This document shows positions 47,503-56,079 of a stretch of DNA of 64,000 nt, one piece after another. Origin of the DNA: Paenibacillus crassostreae (GTDB lineage: Bacteria > Bacillota > Bacilli > Paenibacillales > Paenibacillaceae); assembly GCF_001857945.1 (NCBI RefSeq), contig NZ_CP017770.1, positions 1,860,001 to 1,924,000 on the forward strand, in the 5' to 3' direction. Both the position numbers and the translations under genes were made by a program. The first letter of the stretch is position 1; each line of letters opens with the position of its first letter. The notes under the pieces are model-generated. The model did not search any database. It was given only the letters and a program-made list of their open reading frames with translations, and was not told where the DNA came from.

Positions 47503-48291
47503 ATGGCATTAATTCAATGTAACTTTTTCTCTGAAGTTCTCGGATTGAGTACTTCCATGACTGTCATTCTACCACAGCAAACAAGAAATCAGATTGGTAT
47601 GAACAATAAGAAGTTCGGGGATAAACATCCTACCTTGTATCTATTACATGGATTAAGCGATGATGATTCCATTTGGCTACGTCGTACCTCTATAGAACGT
47701 TATGTGGCGGAAATTGGAATTGCTGTCGTCATGCCACAGGTTCATCTTAGCTTCTATACCGATATGAGTCACGGCAATCGTTATTGGACCTTTATTAATG
47801 AAGAACTACCTCAGATTGCTAGATCCTTCTTCCCCCTCTCGGATGCAAGAGAAGATAATTTTGTCGCAGGGTTATCCATGGGTGGCTATGGTGCCATGAA
47901 GCTAGCTTTACGTAGACCAGATCAATATGCCGCTGCAGCTAGCTTGTCCGGTGCGCTTGATATAGCAAATGGTAGGTTACGTGGAGATCATCCTTTGATT
48001 TTTGACCAGATCTTTGGCAACCAAGATATCCATGGAACCGATGATGACCTTCTATGGTTACTCCAACAGTCTGATCAATCCGACGGACCTAAACCTCTTC
48101 TTTATCAATGCTGTGGAACAGAAGACTTCCTATATGATGATAATCAAGCCTTTCGAGAAGCATGCTCTCGAACCAATCACCATCTGACCTATGAGGAAGA
48201 ATCAGGTTCGCACGAATGGGGATATTGGGATGCCAAAATTCAAAACGTCTTGAAATGGCTCCCGCTTCGGACTGCCTACGATAAGTCATAA
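47503..48291 (+). CDS. Esterase, esterase-D/tributyrin-esterase family
   Basis: 262 residues. PF00756 fold: LYLLHGLSDDDSIWLRR, nucleophile Ser in GLSMGGYGAMKLALRRP, Asp in GTEDFLYDDN, His in SHEWGYW. Cytoplasmic, acts on short-chain esters or S-formyl thiols. AAGGAG RBS. Confidence 0.82.
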   Translation: MALIQCNFFSEVLGLSTSMTVILPQQTRNQIGMNNKKFGDKHPTLYLLHGLSDDDSIWLRRTSIERYVAEIGIAVVMPQVHLSFYTDMSHGNRYWTFINEELPQIARSFFPLSDAREDNFVAGLSMGGYGAMKLALRRPDQYAAAASLSGALDIANGRLRGDHPLIFDQIFGNQDIHGTDDDLLWLLQQSDQSDGPKPLLYQCCGTEDFLYDDNQAFREACSRTNHHLTYEEESGSHEWGYWDAKIQNVLKWLPLRTAYDKS

Positions 48292-48369
48292 ACTCACTTT
48301 ATACTTGACGATAAGGGTAGCTCTGTACTATCTTTTATAATTAACCAATGGTTGAAAGGATGGTGAAGC

Positions 48370-48852
48370 ATGATGTTTCAAGCGATTCCTTACGAGGAAG
48401 ACCGAAGCAATTCATTCGCAGCTGTATTAGAACAATTAAAATCTCTTATTCATGACGAGCCTAATGCTATCGCTAACTTAAGCAATGCTTCTGCTCTGCT
48501 CAACTTATTTATGAAGGATATTAATTGGGTCGGGTTCTATCTCTTTGACGGCAAGGAACTTGTACTTGGTCCATTCCAGGGCTTACCCGCATGTATACGA
48601 ATCCCATTAAGTCGTGGTGTATGTGGAACTGCTGCTTCCGAACGACGCACGTTATTGGTCGATGATGTTCACGACTTCCCAGGTCATATCGCTTGCGATG
48701 CAGCCTCGAACAGTGAAATTGTCGTTCCAATCATTAAGAATGGTGAATTGTACGGTGTACTCGATATCGACAGTCCCCTGAAGAAGCGCTTTGATAGCGA
48801 TGAGCAACAATTTCTAGAGCAGTTTGTGGAGATCCTTACAGCTCAGATTTAG
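48370..48852 (+). CDS. Free methionine-R-sulfoxide reductase (GAF)
   Basis: 160 residues. GAF domain with the three fRMsr cysteines Cys75, Cys85, Cys109 in spacing equal to E. coli fRMsr (84, 94, 118). Reduces free Met-R-sulfoxide. Two adjacent ATGs are both possible. Confidence 0.92.
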   Translation: MMFQAIPYEEDRSNSFAAVLEQLKSLIHDEPNAIANLSNASALLNLFMKDINWVGFYLFDGKELVLGPFQGLPACIRIPLSRGVCGTAASERRTLLVDDVHDFPGHIACDAASNSEIVVPIIKNGELYGVLDIDSPLKKRFDSDEQQFLEQFVEILTAQI

Positions 48853-48883
48853 CTCAATGCATAGATTATATCCATTCGAAAGA

Positions 48884-48929
48884 AAAGAAGCCCCTCCAGT
48901 TACATAACTTAACTGATGGGGCTTCTTTT
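48884..48929. terminator. Bidirectional terminator after fRMsr
   Basis: AAAGAAGCCCC and GGGGCTTCTTT arms with inner CAGTTA/TAACTG pairing. It also closes the convergent sugar-permease operon ending at 49022. Confidence 0.85.
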
Positions 48930-49021
48930 GTAATATCTAAATTTAATGATAGTCGACTATGCCAAAATAGACCTAACATTTCGAAGTATATCTTTTACCA
49001 CTTCGGAATCGGCACCTCACT

Positions 49022-49906
49022 TCATTCCTTAACCGATCCTAATGTAATACCCGTGATGAAGAACCGTTGCAGAAACGGGTAAACCACTAGTACAGGGATC
49101 ATAGCAATAAATATTTTAGCTGAATTCAAGGTACGGTTAGATAGCTCACTCATACGTTGAATTTGTTCAGCTGTCATCGTATTGGCATCAATAACAACAA
49201 CCATCTGTTGGATATAGGTCTGTAGCGGATAATGATCTGCAGTTGACATGAGTACTAATCCGTTAAAAAACTCATTCCAGTGATACACGATACTAAATAG
49301 TGTCACCGTAGCAATAACAGGACCTGCAAGAGGCACAAAGATCTGAATCATCATCCGCCAAGGACCTGCGCCATCTACTAATGCTGCCTCTTCAAGTTCC
49401 TTGGGTAAATTACGGAAAAAGTTAATGACGAGAATCACACTGAATACAGGAACACTACTTCCTAATACTAACGCCCATATATTATTAATTAACCCTAGTG
49501 ATTTAACCGTCATATACCAAGGGATCAATCCACCATTAAATAGCATAGTGAATACGAGAATCCACATGAGCACATTGCGGAATGGCAATTCCTTATTGCC
49601 TTTGGATAGGGGATATGCCATCAATAAAATGATCACAAAGTTCAATCCGGCGCCTAGAACCACACGTTGTATGGAAATCCAGAATGAATTAAAGAATTTG
49701 CTATCACCCATAATTTCTTTATATGAACTCAAGTTAAATCCTACCGGCCATAATCCAACTCGACCTGAGCTGGCTGCTGCATTATCACTAAGTGATACGG
49801 CAAGAGTATACCAAATTGGAAGTATACATAAGAGAGCAATACCCACCAGGAAGATGATAAGAAAGACATCGAACAGCTTAGAACCTGCTGTGTTATCTTT
49901 AACCAT
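49022..49906 (-). CDS. Carbohydrate ABC permease, LplC/YtcP-like
   Basis: 294 residues, six helices, EAA motif in EEAALVDGAGPWRMMIQIFVPL. Second permease of a polysaccharide/oligosaccharide importer that lacks its own ATPase (a shared MsmX-type ATPase is usual). Follows the LplB-like gene by 19 bp. Confidence 0.92.
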   Translation of the reverse strand: MVKDNTAGSKLFDVFLIIFLVGIALLCILPIWYTLAVSLSDNAAASSGRVGLWPVGFNLSSYKEIMGDSKFFNSFWISIQRVVLGAGLNFVIILLMAYPLSKGNKELPFRNVLMWILVFTMLFNGGLIPWYMTVKSLGLINNIWALVLGSSVPVFSVILVINFFRNLPKELEEAALVDGAGPWRMMIQIFVPLAGPVIATVTLFSIVYHWNEFFNGLVLMSTADHYPLQTYIQQMVVVIDANTMTAEQIQRMSELSNRTLNSAKIFIAMIPVLVVYPFLQRFFITGITLGSVKE

Positions 49907-49925
49907 AGAAGTATTCTCCTTTTTA

Positions 49926-50816
49926 TTAAAAGATACGATAATTAGCGAATCTCGATGCCAAGTAGTAAGAGATTGTAATCATTAAGAAGCTGACGACAGA
50001 TTTCAGTAGACCCATTGCTGTGGCTAAACTGAATTGTAAATTCACTAGCCCTGTACGATATACCCATGTATCAATGATATCACCACTTGAGTAGACAAGA
50101 GGGTTGTATAGATTGAATATTTGTTCAAATCCAGCATTCAAAACATTTCCTAAACTAAGTACGGAAAGCAATATAATAGCTGATACGATTCCAGGGATCG
50201 TGATATTTTTCATCCGTTGTAAACGTGAAGCTCCATCAATTGCTGCAGCCTCGTATAAGGCAGGGTTAATGCTTGTTAGAGCTGCTAAATAGATAATCGT
50301 ATTGAATCCAAATTCCTTCCAGACGTCACTTCCGACGACTAATGCTGGAAATAGATCTGCTCTGCCAAAGAATAGAATTGGCTTCACATCAAATACGGAT
50401 AACATCTGATTCACCGGTCCTGTATAACCAAACACATCTAATAAAATTCCAGATAAAATAACCCAAGAGATAAAGTGAGGTAAATAGACAATGGTTTGAA
50501 TCCATCTTTTTAGATAGTTTATCCTAAGCTCATTTAGCAATAAGGCGAAAATTAGTGGAATCAGTAGATTCCCAATTATTTTTAATATAGCTATAAAGAC
50601 TGTGTTAAACAGAATCGTACCGCTATCGTTAAGTGAGAACATATATTTGAAATTTTCTAAGCCAACCCACTCTGAATGGAGAATGCCGAGACCGGGATTA
50701 TAGTCTTGAAAAGCCATAACAATTCCAAACATGGGCACGATACTGAACAAAATTAACCAGATGAAGCCGGGAAGAAGCATGAGATAATAATGTTTGGCAA
50801 ATCCCTTGTTTACCAT
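49926..50816 (-). CDS. Carbohydrate ABC permease, LplB/YteP-like
   Basis: 296 residues from the ATG at 50816 (GGAAG upstream; a GTG four codons upstream is possible). Six helices; EAA loop YEAAAIDGASRLQRMKNITIPG. First permease of the pair. Confidence 0.9.
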   Translation of the reverse strand: MVNKGFAKHYYLMLLPGFIWLILFSIVPMFGIVMAFQDYNPGLGILHSEWVGLENFKYMFSLNDSGTILFNTVFIAILKIIGNLLIPLIFALLLNELRINYLKRWIQTIVYLPHFISWVILSGILLDVFGYTGPVNQMLSVFDVKPILFFGRADLFPALVVGSDVWKEFGFNTIIYLAALTSINPALYEAAAIDGASRLQRMKNITIPGIVSAIILLSVLSLGNVLNAGFEQIFNLYNPLVYSSGDIIDTWVYRTGLVNLQFSLATAMGLLKSVVSFLMITISYYLASRFANYRIF

Positions 50817-50852
50817 GGATATCACACTTCCTTTCTCCTCATGTTGATAGAA

Positions 50853-50877
50853 AGGCACCAGAGGTTGCCTGGTGCCT
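50853..50877 (-). promoter_or_regulatory. Intercistronic hairpin after the binding-protein gene
   Basis: AGGCACCA and TGGTGCCT, 8-bp arms with a 9-nt loop and weak T content after, between the binding-protein and permease genes. It probably stabilises the upstream mRNA or partly terminates, giving more binding protein than permease. Confidence 0.6.
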
Positions 50878-50885
50878 ACAACTTA

Positions 50886-52562
50886 TTACTTCGCCAATTC
50901 TGCTACTTCTGCCAGAATTTCATCTCCACCCTGCTTCTTCCAATCCTCTACGAACGTATCGAATGTATCAAGGGGTGCTGCTCCCATAATGATCTTAAGG
51001 AATGTTTCTTTCTCCATCTTGTCGAGCGTAGCCCATTTACTCTCCATCGTCTTCGTTTGTGAATACGTTAAACTGTACGTTTTCTTGTATGGCTCCATAA
51101 GTGGTGCAATACCAACCATGGTAGAGTACATTCGCTTCCAGGCACCATTATCCGCATTAGGGTCCCAATATTGGATATCCATATTGTCATATGGCTCAAG
51201 TTTAACTTTCTTAATATTCTCAGCGTCTGCCTTCAATAATTTATAACCGGGAATATCCAACTCCTCTGCTGTCTTGGTTCCCGCCATAACTTCCTTCATC
51301 ATATTGTAGGTAACATACATTTCATCCATTGGGGCAAATACGATCCGTAGTGGATAATTACCAATACCTACATTCACATCAAATGTAGATTCATCTCTTA
51401 ATAGGAGATTCTCCATCTTAATAGCTGCTTCTGGATACTTATAGTCCTTGCGAACAACGAGATATTGATTCGAAGGTGTACCCATATGTGGTGTGAATTC
51501 TCCATTACTATCTAAGAGGGAATAAGCCTGCCAATTTGCTTCTGGATTGTTCTTAATGGCATCCGCTAAGGGTCCATATCCTCCTGCCCACCAAAGACCG
51601 AAATAAATACCTGAGGTTCCATTCTTAATTAATTCTTGCGCATCCTTACGAATGCTCATCTCTTGATCAATTAGTCCCTTAGCATACAAGTCACGTAGTT
51701 TGGCAAGCGCTTCTTTCGTTTCCGGTTCAATCGAACCATATGTTGGCTTCCCATCAGCACCTTCTAACCAAAATCCTGGATAGGAATGATACGCACCGAA
51801 GACTGGGTCAAAACCATAGTTGTTGTTGTTAGGATTAATAAAATCTGCATTTAGCAGCCCACCTGATTGTGGACCGGTGATACCGATGGTATCCGCTTTC
51901 CCGTTCCCATCAGGATCTTGTTCAACAAATGCTTTTGCAACTTTCTCTAAATCTTCTATGTTTCTTGGTACCTCAAGATTCAATTTCTCTAACCAATCCT
52001 TACGAATCCACATGATATGCTGCATATCGGATTCCGCTGTTACGTTAGGCAATGCATACATTTTACCGTCAAATGTCACGGACTTCATAGCGAGTCCCTC
52101 AGTTGTCTCAATAATGGATTTGAGTGTAGGCGAAGCGTATTGCTCATATGCCTCAGTCAGGTCAGCCAGTTGATTACTTTTCACCATCTGTCTAAGTTGT
52201 GTATCCGTCACAACAAGTGCATCTGGAAGATCATCACTAGCAATAGACAGGTTAACTTTTTGCGTGTAATCCTTCCCAACTCCAGCTTGCCAAATAATCT
52301 TTGTTTCTATATTCAATTTCTCTTTTACATATCTTGTATAGGTATTGTTCTCTGGTGTATCTCCAGAAGGTAAGCTTTTATCCGCTGAATCCACTTCTTT
52401 ACCAATGTTAATTGTGATGATATCACTGTACTTACCGAACGGGTCGTTTGGGTCTTGAGTAACATTATCTGTCTTACTAGCAGTATTGCCATTTCCACAT
52501 GCTGTTAGGATCAGCAACACCGTTATCAATGTCAAGGTAATGCCTTTTCTCATACTCTTCAT
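50886..52562 (-). CDS. Extracellular solute-binding lipoprotein, LplA-like
   Basis: 558 residues from the ATG at 52562 (AAGGGG upstream). Lipoprotein signal with LTAC. DPDGNGKADTIGITG and WDPNADNG are typical of LplA/AlgQ-type binding proteins of Paenibacillus. Binds an oligosaccharide for the two permeases; specificity unknown. Confidence 0.9.
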   Translation of the reverse strand: MKSMRKGITLTLITVLLILTACGNGNTASKTDNVTQDPNDPFGKYSDIITINIGKEVDSADKSLPSGDTPENNTYTRYVKEKLNIETKIIWQAGVGKDYTQKVNLSIASDDLPDALVVTDTQLRQMVKSNQLADLTEAYEQYASPTLKSIIETTEGLAMKSVTFDGKMYALPNVTAESDMQHIMWIRKDWLEKLNLEVPRNIEDLEKVAKAFVEQDPDGNGKADTIGITGPQSGGLLNADFINPNNNNYGFDPVFGAYHSYPGFWLEGADGKPTYGSIEPETKEALAKLRDLYAKGLIDQEMSIRKDAQELIKNGTSGIYFGLWWAGGYGPLADAIKNNPEANWQAYSLLDSNGEFTPHMGTPSNQYLVVRKDYKYPEAAIKMENLLLRDESTFDVNVGIGNYPLRIVFAPMDEMYVTYNMMKEVMAGTKTAEELDIPGYKLLKADAENIKKVKLEPYDNMDIQYWDPNADNGAWKRMYSTMVGIAPLMEPYKKTYSLTYSQTKTMESKWATLDKMEKETFLKIIMGAAPLDTFDTFVEDWKKQGGDEILAEVAELAK

Positions 52563-52634
52563 ATTCGCCCCTTCTTTCATCCTTGGTATTTACTTGCATC
52601 CTTAAAGTAACACAGGATCTAACTAACCTAAGAT

Positions 52635-52648
52635 AGAAAGCGGTTACA
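52635..52648. promoter_or_regulatory. cre-like catabolite repression site
   Basis: AGAAAGCGGTTACA matches the CcpA cre consensus TGWAANCGNTNWCA at 13 of 14 positions (mismatch at position 1), 73-86 bp upstream of the binding-protein start. Confidence 0.6.
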
Positions 52649-52683
52649 ACATTAGATAGAAAAATGACTTGGATTGGACATAT

Positions 52684-52697
52684 TGTTAGCGCTTATA
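52684..52697. promoter_or_regulatory. Second cre-like site
   Basis: TGTTAGCGCTTATA matches cre at 12 of 14, 36 bp from the first site. Two sites suggest cooperative CcpA control. Confidence 0.45.
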
Positions 52698-52722
52698 CAT
52701 ATGAATTACAACGTTTATCTAC

Positions 52723-54156
52723 CTATTTTCCAGACACTACTCTACCCTCTTGCACTTTGATACGATACTCACTTGGGAGCATACCCGTATGTTCGCGGAA
52801 GGAGCGACTGAAATATTTATCATCTTCGTATCCTACATTACCAGCGATCCAGAGAATGGTTTTATTACTGTATTGCAGGTAATGTTTGGCTTTCTCGATA
52901 CGTGTTTCTCGTAAATATTGATTGAAACTTTTACCGACAATCTCCTTGAAACATTGACTAAAGTAACTTCGACTCATGTTGACTCTTTTGGCGATGTCTG
53001 TGGCAGTCAGCTGATGATCAAACTCCTCATGAATGAACACTACCGCATTCATAATACATTTAATAACCTCTGGTGAGAATCCTGTCTTATTCAAAGCATG
53101 ACGAATCTGATGACGCATTTGAGTAAACCATACTTCTACCTGTTGCCAAGAGTCTAGTGAATCCTGAAGTTGAACAGAAATTGGACTGATTTTGACAAAT
53201 TGATTGTTCCAATGATCTAAGAATGCGTAAAGAAATCCAATAAGTTTAGCCTGTGGCAAGTGATATGTCTTTAATTCCTCTAAAATCTTGTAGTAAACAG
53301 CATCTTGATATACCCATTCCAAAGCATACCAATTCACCTTAAACAGATTCATTGTATCTTCTATAAGATCCTCTCGTGCATGATCTACCGTTCGTATAGA
53401 CTTCCCAATAATTCTCCTAGTTGGATTGTAATCGTAGAAGAAATCATTTTCCTTATATTCTTGGATCCAGCCATACACTTCTTGAGTTGATAAATCTAGA
53501 ATTCCGTTCAAATCTATAATTGCCCATTCTGATCTTGATTCTATCTCCTTCACAAGTGTTTCTAGCCAGCGTTCACCTTCAACACTATTCGATGGGGTAA
53601 AGAGAAAGAGATTGTGTCCTAGTTCTACTACACCCTCATTATATCTAGGTATCCAAGTGCTTGTAGGGTTACCACTAGAAACACGATTTATAGATAGCAA
53701 TACATAGGTCTGATTAACGATGAACCGATCCTCATGATTATCTTGTCTACTCAGCCCACCAATTCTTAATTGTTCATGTTCTAATATGCGGTTATGAATC
53801 CTCCCGAGAACCTCTTCAAACTTCTCCTTCTCAAGCTGAACCTTAGCAATATAATCTATGGCCCCAAGTCTCATCGCTTCCTGTATATATTCAAAATCCT
53901 GATGGAGCGTCAATACAACGACATGCACATGGGGATACCTCTTTCGCACGATTCGCATCAGTTCAATCCCGGACATAACCGGCATAGAGAGATCTGTTAG
54001 CATTAGATCAACCTCATGTTCATCGAGAAATTCAAGTGCTTTCTCACCGTTACTTGCTTCTCCGACAACTGACATTCCGAAGTTCTGCCAAGGCATAGCA
54101 GATATGAGACCTTTGCGAACCAACTTATCATCATCAACGATAATCACTCTAATCAT
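52723..54156 (-). CDS. YesN-type response regulator with AraC DNA-binding domain
   Basis: 477 residues from the ATG at 54156 (GGAGGTG). Receiver domain with acidic pocket DDD (8-10) and phosphorylatable Asp55, a linker, and a C-terminal AraC HTH (about 375-475; FNQYLRETRIEKAKHYL, IAGNVGYEDDKYFSRSF). Overlaps the kinase gene by 8 bp. Typically controls adjacent sugar transporters. Confidence 0.92.
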   Translation of the reverse strand: MIRVIIVDDDKLVRKGLISAMPWQNFGMSVVGEASNGEKALEFLDEHEVDLMLTDLSMPVMSGIELMRIVRKRYPHVHVVVLTLHQDFEYIQEAMRLGAIDYIAKVQLEKEKFEEVLGRIHNRILEHEQLRIGGLSRQDNHEDRFIVNQTYVLLSINRVSSGNPTSTWIPRYNEGVVELGHNLFLFTPSNSVEGERWLETLVKEIESRSEWAIIDLNGILDLSTQEVYGWIQEYKENDFFYDYNPTRRIIGKSIRTVDHAREDLIEDTMNLFKVNWYALEWVYQDAVYYKILEELKTYHLPQAKLIGFLYAFLDHWNNQFVKISPISVQLQDSLDSWQQVEVWFTQMRHQIRHALNKTGFSPEVIKCIMNAVVFIHEEFDHQLTATDIAKRVNMSRSYFSQCFKEIVGKSFNQYLRETRIEKAKHYLQYSNKTILWIAGNVGYEDDKYFSRSFREHTGMLPSEYRIKVQEGRVVSGK

Positions 54157-55894
54157 GATGAACAACACCTCCAATAGGTAAGCTTAAGTGAATCGTTGTT
54201 CCTTTACCGATGATACTTGTGACTCTAAGTTCGGCCTGACCTCCATAATAGACCTCAATCATACGCTTAACATAATTCATTCCAATTCCCATACCAACTT
54301 TTCGATTCTCTGTTTCCGGATGGTGAAGTATATTCTGTATTTTCTCCTCTGACATTCCTGCACCATCATCCCGAATGAAGATGTTTATAAAGTCAGATAT
54401 CTGAACATCGATTTCGATGTAACCATCATCATCTAGACCATGGTAAAGAGAATTCTCAACTAGCGGTTGTAGTATAAACCTTGGAATTGGGATTTCCAAT
54501 ACTTCCTGATCCACATGAATATGAACATCGAATTGAAAATCGTACCGGATTTGTTGCAGAATCAAATATTGTTTCACAGCTTCGATTTCTTCTTGAATGG
54601 TAGATGATTGGCCTAATTTACCTAGATTATAATGCAGCAATTTATTTAACGATGAGACCAGGCGATCAATTTCATCCTGCCCATTCATGACTGCTAGCCA
54701 ATGGACGGTGTCGAGTGTATTCATTAGAAAATGTGGATTAATCTGATACAATAATTTCTCCACTTCTAGATCGGCTCTGCGCTTCTCTTTGTTCTCTACC
54801 TCAGCAAACAGGTCCCATATTTGAATCTTCATTTGTTGAAATTGATGTAATAGAGAATCAAACTCTGGTATTTTGGTCTTCATAACGCTGACTTGAACAT
54901 TATTCTGTGCCATGAGTTTTATTTCCTTATTGAAGCCCGTTAGCGGACGGTATACCATTGTCCACAATAACCAAGCTAGAAATAGAGTCATTCCAAGGAA
55001 GAGTAACGCAAACAAGGCGATTTGAACAAACCAACGATTCATTTCTTTGTTATAATCAGACTTTGAGATGAGTGAAATGACGCTCCAACCTTGATTACTT
55101 ATCTGCCTATACCAATAATACCCGTGTTGTGTACCTGATAATTGATCTTTATCAAAATGAGGAAATAACGAATCTATCTCAAAGTCAGCAGTAGCATCAC
55201 TATAGGCTATTCTACCATTATTATCCAATATCACATGTGAAGTTAAGCCACCAATATCATTATGTAGAATACTTTGCGTTAATTTAAAACCTGTTTCAAT
55301 ATATACATACACATTCTGAAGATTAGGTGAATCTACCTTTCGCATAGCAGATAATACAAATTGATTGTCGAAGCGATTGTTACTAACATGCGGACCATAA
55401 TAGGAAATCTTACTATATTCCGCGAGTAGTGGTAGGTCTTGTGGAGAGAAAGGATCCTTAACACCTGAGTTTTCAAGTTCGTAACTATGGTCATTAAGAA
55501 AATAATAGAGGGTAAGTCCAATGCTGGGGTTAGTAAAGGTGATTAGACCTAGTTCTTCCTTCAGATCACTCATCACTTTGGATCGAGCGAACGGCTCAGT
55601 AGTTGACATTAATTCATCAAGCTTATTGCCAACGACACCTCCAAAGGCAAGCTGTTGGGACACATGGTTTAAATTATTGATTGAGTTCTCTAACGAAAGC
55701 CCCACTTGTCTTAGGTTATTCTGAATGCCTGTTTGAATTTTGTTGGTGAGAATCGAGTAAATGGTGAAGTAAGATATCAGAACGATAGTAATAAAAGGAA
55801 TGACCGAACTAAATAAAAAAATGATAATAATTCTTCTCTTAAGAGTCAGATAGTCATAGAGGTACACTCGTAATCTATTCATAAATCCCTTCAT
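54149..55894 (-). CDS. YesM-type sensor histidine kinase
   Basis: 581 residues from the ATG at 55894 (GAGGG upstream). Two membrane helices flanking a large extracytoplasmic sensor (about 45-285), HAMP region, His_kinase domain with His388 in YQINPHFLMNTLDTVHW and HATPase. Partner of the YesN regulator. Confidence 0.92.
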   Translation of the reverse strand: MKGFMNRLRVYLYDYLTLKRRIIIIFLFSSVIPFITIVLISYFTIYSILTNKIQTGIQNNLRQVGLSLENSINNLNHVSQQLAFGGVVGNKLDELMSTTEPFARSKVMSDLKEELGLITFTNPSIGLTLYYFLNDHSYELENSGVKDPFSPQDLPLLAEYSKISYYGPHVSNNRFDNQFVLSAMRKVDSPNLQNVYVYIETGFKLTQSILHNDIGGLTSHVILDNNGRIAYSDATADFEIDSLFPHFDKDQLSGTQHGYYWYRQISNQGWSVISLISKSDYNKEMNRWFVQIALFALLFLGMTLFLAWLLWTMVYRPLTGFNKEIKLMAQNNVQVSVMKTKIPEFDSLLHQFQQMKIQIWDLFAEVENKEKRRADLEVEKLLYQINPHFLMNTLDTVHWLAVMNGQDEIDRLVSSLNKLLHYNLGKLGQSSTIQEEIEAVKQYLILQQIRYDFQFDVHIHVDQEVLEIPIPRFILQPLVENSLYHGLDDDGYIEIDVQISDFINIFIRDDGAGMSEEKIQNILHHPETENRKVGMGIGMNYVKRMIEVYYGGQAELRVTSIIGKGTTIHLSLPIGGVVHHD

Positions 55895-56007
55895 GATGAC
55901 ATTCCCTCTTCTACAATATCGGATTACCACCTGTTCTCCCTTTCAACTCTCCTAAGAACTACTTTCATGTGTATTGTACCAAAAAAAAGAAATTAATCTA
56001 GTAAATT

Positions 56008-56059
56008 GAATCAATTTCATAATTACGCAAACCTATTTAGGCGATTATGAAATTGATTC
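56008..56059. repeat. Dispersed palindromic repeat, copy C (perfect arms)
   Basis: GAATCAATTTCATAAT and ATTATGAAATTGATTC are exact 16-bp arms around TACGCAAACCTATTTAGGCG. 52 bp, 21 bp past the MutS2-like stop, core in opposite orientation to copies A and B. Confidence 0.88.
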
Positions 56060-56079
56060 TTGAATAATATTATTTCCCT

